Shown: positions 49,401-61,400 of the stretch, piece by piece
Layout of the letters: the number at the start of each line of letters is the position of its first letter
Numbering within the stretch: position 1 is the stretch's first letter
Assembly: GCF_032854445.1 (NCBI RefSeq)
Contig: NC_088295.1
Span: 76,164,028-76,228,027, forward strand
Direction of reading: 5' to 3'
DNA length: 64,000 nucleotides
Origin: Liolophura sinensis
Taxonomy: Eukaryota; Mollusca; Polyplacophora; Chitonida; Chitonidae
Notes under the pieces: model-generated
Told to the model about the DNA's origin: nothing
What the model saw: only the letters and a program-made list of their open reading frames with translations
Databases searched by the model: none
Position numbers and translations under genes: made by a program

Positions 49401-52400
49401 TGCATTTCATCAGCATGAAATCCACACACAAACATCCCAGCAACACAAAAAAACATACTAAGAAGATCATCAAGAACAAATTAAGGTATCCAGCAAAATA
49501 CGCATAAATTTAGTTGTATATATAAATATCTGAAATAAAACCCCTAAATTTACAAGTCAAAATTATTCCAAAAAAGAGCACTGCAATGTTTCTTTATACA
49601 TGTATTAGAATTTAGAAGGCTGTCAGTAAATGGTCCTGTTTTGTATGTATATAAACTATTCAACATGTTAAATTTGCACACCTTATCCTCTTTCGCCTTT
49701 GTGTTAAACTGAATCTCCATAGAGTCATCCTTCTCCAGGTCTGAAAACTGGGCGTTCTCATCAAACTCCAACCCAGGGGGGTAAGCCTGACTACACTGGG
49801 TGGGACTGTGAGCTCGCTGAAGCTCCACAGCTAACCTCTCCTGTTCCAACCTAAACACAGATAAACACATGTCTATACAATCTCACCAAACTCCAGCCCT
49901 GTGGGGTAAGCCTGACTACACTGGGTGGGACTGTGTGATAAGCCTAACTACACTGGGTGGGACTCTGAGCTCGCTCGCTAAAGTTTCACAACTAGCCTCT
50001 CCTTTTCCAACCTGAATCTTCTCAGTCCTTTAAAGCTTCAGCCCACTGTGGTAGACTACACCGGGTGGGACTGCGGAATAAGCCTGACTACACTGGGTGG
50101 GATTGCAGGATAAGCCAGACTACACTGGGTGACACTGGGGGATAAACCGAACTACACAGGGTGAGACTGTGGGGTAGGCCTTACTACAATGGGTGGGATT
50201 GTGGGATAAGCCTGACGAGACTGGGTGGGACTGTGGGGTAAGCCTGACTACACTGGGTGGGACTGTGGGGTAAGCCTAACTAGGCTGGGTGGGACTTTTG
50301 GATGAGCCTAATTACACTGAGTGAGATTGTGGGCTAAGCCTGATGACAAGGAAATGACAGTTCTAACCTCAACTATTCAAATCATTTAAGACAATTAGCA
50401 AAGCTGCACTCATTCCTGCTACTCACCTGCCAGTTTCATCATCCCAGGTCACCTGTACACTCTGAGACGGTTCAGGGTTGGACTGTTCTGAATGTTTACC
50501 TGTAAAACAAAGCATACGATTCCTTCATAATCAGTAAACTGTACTGTGTTATCAAACTCAGCTTCATGCAATACAGGTGACTGACAGATTCATGTATTCT
50601 TGCACATTTCTGTTCTTTATTCCATATAACTCTGGATTTCCAGTTATTAAACACAGTCAACTGTGTGCTTTTACTGCTATAATGCAGAAAAATCAACCTG
50701 ATGTCTTTTGTGTGTGGACTATACAGTGCATAGCCACAACAATACCAATAATTGCTTCATAAAGAGGATAATTTATAGTTTGCATTTTTAGTCTATATAT
50801 ATGTTTTCTACTGCTGAATTCCCCAACATGTGCAATATGTCTACATCTTGCCTAAATGTTCACTAAAATCTGAAGAATACTGTTTAAACCTGAATGACCA
50901 TTCTACAACGATTACAGTGTGATAGACCAGCATACAGACTCACTTGAGCGCCTGGATTTCCTCTGTCCGCTCCCTACCTTCTCTTCTAAAAACATGTACA
51001 AAATCACATGCCAAATACAGTCCCAACCAACAACACAACACTCTATATATTAAGTACCTTATAACCCAGTCACACAGCAGAGATCCAGGAATTTTTTGTT
51101 CGGCCAAACTTTACCAAACTACAAATCTCTTACCTTTGGATGGTTGTAAAGAGTGTTTTCATCAGTTTTGTTTCTGGCAGAAAATGTAAAGGTTTCAACA
51201 GAAATAGTTTTTCCAAAAGTTGCCAGGAGCACTGTAATCCATAATTACTACATACAAACATATATCGTGTATAAATGGTAATTTCTATGTACAAAACACA
51301 GCTTTGTGACTGAATTATTAGGAACTTATCACATACCATCTCCACAAATAACATAAAAAATGCTGTGCATGTATTTGTTGTAGTGCACTAATATAACTTA
51401 AAGGATACATGAAACATTTTTGTTTTATTTTATAACAAAAGTGCAAATAAATTTTTCAACTATCACTTTGGGGGGTAAAAATGGCTTCAAAGTACAATTT
51501 TCTTAAGGCGCCAGTGGTCAGTCCGGAATTAAGTAGCTTGCAGCAGTGACGTCGGTGATGATCCCTGTTTAAAAGAACTAAGTTAGGGACAAAACAAACG
51601 AGTCAGGCCGAATGGGGGCGGTGATGTGGGGAACAGACCGAGGCAGGGGGCGGGTGTAGGGGTATGGAGGGGGCACTAAGCTGGTCCGAAGAAGCCATGC
51701 AGTATGTGTTTACATGTAGCCCACACTGTAGCGACATGGTTCTCCATGGGCTTGCGGCACTTCGGGCGTGTTCACCAAGTTCCGAGCAAGGTCAAGGATG
51801 ACATATTCATTCAAGGATAAAAAAATCTGACCTTTGATGGAAAATATGCATAATATATAGAGGTAATAAACAGGTCAAATAATACCCCCAAAATGAAATT
51901 TTTTAAACAAAAATTGTGGGACACAATTTTCTTCATTTGGCATAGAAATATAATCCATATAATCTAAAACTATGTTTTACAGTTCCTTTTCATGTATCCC
52001 TTAAAAAAATAGTCATGTGCCCACAAAATATCACGACGAGAGAACCATCTAACCACCACACAATACAATTGACAGACCTACACAAAACACCAACAATCAC
52101 CCATTCCAGTCATACAACATTGTTGTGCAGTTTTACAAACGGAATTTTAAACTGTCAGCATTTCAGGACAGTAAGTAACATAACGCCAACAACACTTACA
52201 ATATAAGGCCACACCATTTTAAATTGTTATTTATTGGCAGAATAAATCTTTTCCAATGCTGAAAAAGGGTATACAAATAACACTGAAACTCAAAAAGCCT
52301 ATATTAACTAAATCTGGACTGTCCAAGCAATTGTCCTGTATAAGACATATTTATATGACCAAAAAGACTTGAAAACCAGAAATTTCATAAAACCCTCAAA

Positions 52401-55400
52401 ATCAGAAAAAAATAAGATATGGACTTTCAGTGTTACTTTTATTTAATTTTTTGAGTTTTGGCTCTCCCATAAAACACAAAATAAAATAGGTGTCGCCTAA
52501 GTGTTCCACAGGTTTTCAACTTACTCCCACCAACACTGAGGTGTGCTGGCATACAGCCACTAACCTGGGGAAGTCCTCTGTCTGTTACGTGCCGATGTCC
52601 GGCTCCTACCCACACTATCTGTGGAGGAATTCTCACTGTCAACAACCCCACTGGCTGTGGAGAAAACAAGACATGATACAGCGTACATCAACAATATAAC
52701 AAGTTTATACGTATCAGAACAGTTTGTTTACATCGAGTATATATAACTGAACTAGTCAAAGAGTTCTTTCTTTCAGATAGCTAGTCCACCATAATCGTGA
52801 CATCAGCTACAATGTACATAAATGTATGTAATAGGTAGTCCACCATAATCATGACATCAGCTACAATGTATAAAACTGTATGTGATAGCTAGTCCACCAT
52901 AATCGTGACATCAGCTACAATGTACATAAATGTATGTGATAGTTAGTCCACCATAATCATAACATCAGCTACAGTGTATAACACTGTATGTGATAGGTAG
53001 TCCACCATAATCATGACATCAGCTACAGTGTATAACACTGTATGTGATAGCTGGTCCACCATAATCATGACATTAGTTACAATGTATATATATATAAATG
53101 TATGTGTCAGAATGAATCACTTTCCTTCATTCGGAGAGAAAGCAATTCACTGGTTTAACTGACCAAAAATACACAATCTAACACAGAATTATCATGAAGT
53201 TGCTAACATCACCATAACACTTCATACTGACATGAGTTTTCCATATCAAGAAATGAGATATCATCTTCAATAACAGTTTCTGATAATCCCAGTATCCCTA
53301 GATGCAGAAACCTGTGTCTTACAGGACTTACAGTTCTGTCTCCTGCTCTTCCTCCTTGGAGTCTTCTTTGTCATGCTGAGGAAATATTACAAATATGCAA
53401 TTATACTTATCATCAAGTTAACAGTTTTCCTTCTGTGCAAGTCCATCTTCTCATATATGTTTACATGTATTTTCAGTCAATGGGGACAGCAGCCAGTTTG
53501 CTATCGTATAATCTGAAAATTACAAATACTTACCCTAATTCTTCCAAACTTTGGGACAGACATTAGTAGTGTTGAAAGCAGAATATTGCATTTCTTTACA
53601 ATCCTTTTGGAAAAGTAAAACTATGAGTATGTTTTTCATCAGATGGTCTAACCATGTGAGAAAAAATAAACTCAATATTCCTGCTACAATTTATACGTAT
53701 ATATTGGCTAAAATGAGCAGACCAGGTGTCCCAAAATTTAGAAGAAACAGAATATATTTGACTTTGTGATTTGCTCTATTACTTTCTGCACAAGAACCTC
53801 GAAGTGCCATACGTGTGTGTGTGAAAAAAAAGACAAGAGACACACTGAAGCAAACAGACTGCACAGCTCAAGACTAGTTTGTAGAAGACCGATTAGGTCC
53901 CCCTTAGAATAACACAGTATGAAAACACCAACACAGTGTGACAAAATCTGCAGCAAAAAAGCCTAATCCAGTCATGCATCTATGTACTGAACAACCACAA
54001 GGATGAAAGCATGCAATCACACCGCACTGAAGTTTAATCTAACTTGCCTCTCGGCCATGGGTGACCCAGACAAATGGAAACTGGAAAGAAACGACATCAG
54101 ATACAACAATATACAATGAAGTCTTAGAATAATACTGACGTTTTAAAGTTTGTGTTCCTAATAAACAAATGGAGAAGGTTACTAATTGTCAGAAACAGAA
54201 TTTCTATAGACTAACACTGCTAATGATTAGGCATAAAAAAATATTATTTGCTTTTAAATGTTGTAAATACTGCAACTTATGTTAAATCTGAAAATAGCAA
54301 AATTAAACTATTGCACTTACTTTGTAGTTGCCATGATGTTCATGATTTTATTGTTAAAGGCCTCTCTTATTTCTAGCGTTCCTCCCATATCCAACAACGG
54401 GACCTAAAAAATAACTTGTAACTTTCACGAAATTTGCACATTTCAAAACAATTGATCAGAATGTGCCAACAGCATCCAAACTGCACTGACAGTGTCAAAC
54501 TTACGTGACATAAAACAGACCCAAATCTTTGATTCTGAAACATTTTGCAATCTTATTCTCTAAATTCTCCCTGAGTATGCCCACAATGGCTATAACATGA
54601 TAACATGAAAAGGGTTGCAAGCTGTTTCTCTCTTTAACAGAGCCGCAGGTTGGAAAATACCTATGTTCCATGTATTCAAAAAAAGCTTACCTTTGATTCT
54701 TCATCTAGGACATTATCGCCCATACCACTAACAGGTGGAGATTTTTCCACAGGCGTAACCTTTTCTGCAGTGTCATTCTTCAGATCGTCTGACTTTGAGA
54801 ATTTAGCGGGAACATCATCTGTGGAAAGGGCTCGAGGTTTTGTAGACTTGGGTGTCTCCTGAGCTTGTGAGCGTAACGCATTGCGTGAGGATTTCCTGGT
54901 GGACCTTGCAGGAGTATCACGCTTACCAGATACCACAGACTGAAACAGTTCAACAGACATATGATAAGGCCATTTCACACTTCACACGAAACGCACAACG
55001 AAAACTATGTGACACGACATCAGTAAATCAAATTCCGATTGCTCGTATTTCTGTTTGATCCTGATGTCTTCACAACATGCAGCCAGGAGGGCAAATAGAG
55101 AGAAAACAGTGATACATTCCACAATGTTATACATGTAGTATAGATTGTTACTTAGTAGTAAGCCAGCATGACAACTTACTAAATATACTTCAATATACAA
55201 CAGAATATGTGGATTTAATAAAGTCTTGTAGTAACAAGACATACAGGGGAGGAACAGACAGGAGTTAACAGCAAAATAAGAATTCAATTGTTGACTTTTA
55301 CTGGCATTTAACCATATTTCAGTTAAAAATAAGGATGACATATTGAAAACTGAGGTAAAAAAATGCATTGCAGTTATTAAAGTATGTAGAAGAAATTTCT

Positions 55401-58400
55401 ATGAAGACTTCAGTAACATTTTATGAAGGAATCCAGTGTTTTAGCTTTACAGTGCAACTGATATGATGAAAAATCTGAAATGACCATCCTCTTCAAGAAG
55501 ATGTGTTACTTACTAGACTGAGATTTGGGTTGTAGTTATGTGGAAAGAGGCTCTCATCTACCCTTGCATTCTGTTCTTTGCACTATTAAACAGTAAAAAA
55601 GAAAAAAAAAAGAAAAAAAAACAGTGGTCAATCTCAGTTCAACAGAGAACAGAATGAACAGAAAATTTAGCAATCATATCTAGTATTAAAGACAAAACGT
55701 GAGATTTAAACAGACAGAAGAGCAAAAATACGATATTTGGAGAAGACATTATGTTAGAGGTTATGAGGCTTTATACCAGTGCAGAAGAATGGATATTACA
55801 TTAATGTTTCTGTCCATGAACAGATCAATCTATACCATTGTTAGCCAATGTGGAGACACCACCAGCTTCCCATGCTCTCGGGCTGTTCTGAATTCTTTGT
55901 TAATATCATTTGGCCGACCCTGAAAAACAAAATCTTTCAAATTAATTAATTTATTTTCATATTTATTAATCTGATTGGTGTTTAAAACCATACTGAAGAA
56001 TACCCATGAATTCATTAAGATTTCATTCACAGAATAAACAGATGGACATTCGTCTCGATGACTCAAGGTCGAGCTACACAGACCGTCCACATGACAGCAG
56101 GACGCATCCTTTTCTCCTCTTACATTGCAGTTCATGTGTACTTCGAATATGTTTTATGAGCACATGTACACCGATAATTATGATGTAACAAAGGTTCACA
56201 GCTAGTGAATTCACAGATGCATTTGTCCCAGCTTGGACCAAATCTCGCTTTTCAACCATCCGTAATAGTGGCTGTGTCAGTATCATAGCTTGTAGTCAAC
56301 ATGGAGCTTCTACCAATCCCAAGTATACCTATGATCTAGAAAGTTTGCATAATAATAGGAAACTGGTGGCCAGATGGCAAGAAAATATTGTGCTACACGT
56401 CCTTTAAAGCCTTATTTTGTAGCACAATCGTCTAAAATGACATTAAATTTCTACTTTCATGTAAAGTCATGACAGAACTTGTAAATTTCAACTGCCCAAT
56501 AATGATACCTGACTTAACATGTAACCCTCACCTGAAATATGAAATGTGTACAGGACTTGTCGTATGTCCATCTGTAGTCTGCTCCCAGGGAAGCTGCCAT
56601 GTTGTTGTATTCTGCCTGGTGGTTACTCAGCTTCTTACTGACTGCTATCACCACTCCGCGAAGAGGACCTTTGTTCTGATCCTGAAACCATGGAAACAAG
56701 ACAAACCTGAATTTACAGCTAATAATCAAAATGTCACAGAGCATGAACTAGATCCTCATGTCTCAGGTCATCCTCATTTTACAAACTAGCATGCAGACTG
56801 GACACTACATCTATACAGTAAACCTGTATGGCTCAAGCACACGACTGCAGGTCACATAATCAGCAAGCAGTGTTGTAATTACTGCTTACAGTACCTAACC
56901 TCAAGGCTTCCTAAGACAAGCCAGGTTAACAAAACTTATTCACATTTTGTACTAACAGTAATCCAGCTGGGTTAATGCTCACAACAGGTAATTTAAAGGA
57001 GAAGAAATTTCAATATCAAACAAATACCACTGACAACAGTATGCATTTCCTTGCAGGTGCGTGCCATAAAAAATTCTAATATGTACCTCAAGTTCATAAA
57101 TTATAAATAAACTCAGCTGTGTTTCGCTGTGGGCGACTCCATTTTGCCTAAGAACTAGTGTATGGCGAGGAAAAATCGCAAAATTATGCAACAGGCACCA
57201 CCAGATAGAGTGAGTGAGTGCTTGGGGTTTAACGTCGTACTCAACAATTTTTCAGTCATATGACGACGAAGGAATCTTTAGGGTGCATGTACGTGTAACG
57301 TGCCTCCTTGTAGCAGGACGGATTTCCACCGCTCTTTTATTTAGTGCTGCTTCACTGAGACGACTTACCGAAGGCAAGTAAGCCGCCTCGCCCGAGCCAT
57401 TATACTGATACGGGTCAACCAGTCGTTGCATTATCCCCTTCATGCTGAACGCCAAGCGAGGAAGTTACAACTTCCTCTTTTAAAGTCTTAGGTGTGACTC
57501 GATCAAGGATTGATCCTGGATCTACCGGTCCCGAAGCGGACGCTCTACCAACTGTGCTATCCGGGCCGGTTACCACCAGATAGAAAAATATGTGCTCTTT
57601 TCAGACTATAGTGTCATTTTTTAAAGTTTTCTTCTCCTTTAATGTTGTATACTTTGCTAGCTCAAGAAAAATTTGATCAATTAAATTATACAAAATATTC
57701 ACACACAAAAACAAAAGTACAAAAACATATTGCAAGGAAAGTTTTACCAGAACCGGGAACTTTGAGAAGTCTTTGTCATCAAACATGCTGTCACCATCCT
57801 GCTCTCCTCTCTGTTTTGCAGCATTATCTGCCCTACACATTGTGCTATTTTTCATTCCCACTGACATGTGAAACTGAATGGCTTCTTCTAATGGCTGCAA
57901 GTAGAACACACAGTGTGACAATATATTATAGATGAAGAAAGACAAAAAATCCTTCACAACAGCATATTTCTGGCAGTTCATGGTAACAATGATAGATGGG
58001 TTATTGCCACAAAGTACATTTATGTATATATAAGAAGACAGTATCATGTAAGGAAAATTACCTTTACACAATACAAGTTTTGAATTCTATTCATATCATT
58101 CCCAAGCTCTTGAGTGAAACTTCAACAAACTGAATTCAAATCTGAACAAAGGCTACCCTCAGCTGTGTCAGCTGGAGGAGGTGTTTACACTTGTACCAGA
58201 GCACAAAGACATCAACTAACCAAACTCGACTTCCTCCGTCTCCCGGCTTTTTTACCACAAGGTGTGTTAGAACTCATAGGAGATTCCACCGCCAACATAA
58301 ACTCCTGCACAAACAAAATAAAAGTCTTCAGGAAAACACTAATTTCTCACCACACCAAACAGTATCAATAGCACTTGGAAGACCCAGTACATTTCCCAAT

Positions 58401-61400
58401 AATTTAAAAGAAAAATCAATAATTAATATAACCTTAGTTCAACAGACATATACAGCTACAGTCATTTTTTCTGGCTTGGTAACCTGATAAACCTCATGGA
58501 TAACCTTTAACCTGGAATCCTTAGGCCATGTGGCATGCCATGTTAGAGCAACCAGAAACAAGATGTCCAGTCACTCTTTACACTCATACGGGTAAAAGGC
58601 AAAAGAGGGTTCACGTGACGTCAGCGGAAACAGCTGTGTTCTTGGATTATAGAAATAAGTCGCACATCATTGGCTAAAACTGATAACTTGGCGGCTCTGT
58701 TGATTTTCTGTAATTGCATGATTTTGCTTACTTTAAACTGCAGTATTTCTGTTATAACACATCACCTAAATAAGGTATGCTTTTCAAACCTCATATGGGA
58801 TACTATATCAAAGAATTTATGAATTTGGGCCCCTATTTATCAAACTATTTAAGACTTCAGTCATAAATTGCATGTCCTTAAAAGGCCGAACTCAGAACAG
58901 GAAAGAATCCAAATTGTGGTTAGTGCAATGTTCTGCAATAAAGAATCGGTGCACACCTTTCAAGCTTTCTAGAGCAAAGCATTTTATTTTCTAACTGTGT
59001 TCGAATTTTTGACTTAAGTCTTCAGACACTTGATAAATACAGGCTTTGGTTTAGTGTTGTCTTTTTTTTAACTTCATTTCACATGTGATACATATCTACT
59101 GAAGACAAAAAACATTTCAATTTTAAAGATTAAAAAAGTTCCCATAGGAAAATGAACTATTTTGTTCAGAATAACAGGAACCTGTCAATGTTTAATCAAA
59201 TTTTCATGGCGTTAAAAGAATCTTCAGAGCCTGAAGAGATACAAATGACATGCTCAACCTAAAGCGTTGATATGCGTGCCCCACGTAAGATAACTTACAT
59301 TGAGATCAAAATTTGGATTGTAAGTTTTCTGTGGGTTAAGGAATTTGCTGGGTGTGTCAATTCCCATCCTAGCAGCAGTGCCTGGAGTTCTCACATTGCC
59401 TGCAGCGTGCCCATGTTCTGCCAACTCCTATAAAGACAACATAAGTTATCAGATACTTCTTCAATGACAATTTTTGCAATGACAAAAACTTCACACATAT
59501 ACACCTTTAAAACAGAGATCTCAACACCTATTAAGTTTTAATTTATGTTGTCTGAAACTTTATCTGCCAAGATTTGGGATACCTTTATTTAGCCATACTG
59601 TGGCCTACTTTGACTGCCATGCTGTGGCCTACCTTGACTCTGCCATGATTTGGCCTACTCTGCCATGATTTGGCCTGCCTTGACTCTGCCATGCTGTGGC
59701 CTACCTTGACTCTGCCATGCTGTGGTCTGGTAATGATGGGTGTGGCATACTGGGCTCCCTGATTTTCTTTCTGGCTGCTGCCCCCTGGTGGAGAGACATG
59801 AATTACGGGTGGCTGCGGCACGTCTGGGATGTGTTCTCGTGGGAGAGTCATGTCTGCATAGTCATCGTTTGGGAACGGAACATCTGGACAATCAGTACCA
59901 GAGTGTGGCTGCCCCTGGGCCACAGGTGCATCATTCTCTTCAGGAAGCTCAGTTTCCTGGTTAACTATGTCCACTCTTTGATCAAATACTTCACACTTCT
60001 CATCACTTTGCTCATCATTTGATGCCTGCAATTTCTCTGCCTCGCCATTGTTCAGACTATCTCTTTTATCCTTGTTTCTTTTGTCAGCATGGGTGTTCTG
60101 TCCATTCTGTATGTCATGTTGAGCTGGAGGCGCCACAAGGTTAGGATTGTCAGTGTTTGTAAGACCACTGGTGGCTGGTTCTGTGCTATCTGTCTTCACA
60201 TTGTCTATTAGATAATCACCTTCATTCTCCTGTTTACCTGATCTCGCACAGGCAAACAACCATCTGAGGCAAGAGAGCAAATTCAGATCACATCAAGATA
60301 CAGCTGATGAATGCTGACTGCTGTTTCTTCAGACATACATAATTTCTGTGTATTTCTAACAAAAGGCTTAGCCTATGATATTCTATCTATTAAAACAAAT
60401 TTTAAAAAAATTCTAAGAGAAAATGGAGTTGTAATACGGATTATAGCACAAGAATTATCTTTTCATATGATAATAAATTTATCAATGCTAAAATACATAA
60501 AAAAACCTAATCCCAGTCCTATAGCTTTCATGATCAATACATATTTATTACCAGCACTACCACTGAGTACATACTGTTTAGAAACCGCTGGAAGCTTCCA
60601 CTTCTTGGCGGCTGTATATTTGGATCCGCCTGCCTCTTTGGTAATAAGATGCGTGCTGGCTGCCAGGCCCTTGTTATCTTTATTGTTAGCCTTACGCACA
60701 AAATACTCCTGACATCTGGGCCAAACAAATGATAAATATTTACATAAGATGCTTAAGAAATAATGTGTTCATGTCAACTGACATGAAATATCAGAAATAT
60801 GTTGGACAGTGCAGAAATCTAAGTACATGTACTGACAAAAACATTTCTTAAAAAAAAATAAATAAAAAAATTAACAAAAGCATTTACAGCACTTTGTACA
60901 TCTGTCAAGACATTTTATACTGATTTATTGGCACCTACACTGGTATACAAATTCTGGTGTGCTGTTTTTCTCTCAGCTGACTAGCAGGAGTTATTACCTG
61001 GCTCCCAGGACTTCCGCTATATGCATCAAACAATCCCTTTCTGTACCCGAAAATCCACTGAAACCAGACAAATTAGCATTTTCAATTTGTATAACTTTAA
61101 AAATGTTACTTAAAAGTAATGAGTAGTAATAGCAAATGGGATATAAGCCAGTATCTCTTCTGCGTTTTTAATTTCTCTGACCACCTCCTCAGTTACTTGT
61201 ACTTACAAATGTTTTCATGTGTAGTATTCTAACAAATCTGATAAACTATAAGTGTATACATAATCCAATAGTATATAAGCCTGTAAGCAACAAATCAGGG
61301 GGGGGGGGGGGGGACAGACACAGCACTCACAGACTCACCTTATTGACAAGACACAGCCATCAAGGGGTGAGTTCTCATCCACAATCTCCAGAGGGTGAAA

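Noticed and set aside
57490..57571. tRNA gene on the minus strand
   Set aside because: The A and B boxes belong to the head of a SINE with a target duplication; the sequence continues into the SINE body and no tRNA 3' half or acceptor stem pairs up.
59696..60022. Plus-strand open frame of 108 codons
   Set aside because: Antisense shadow of the large TOPBP1 linker exon.
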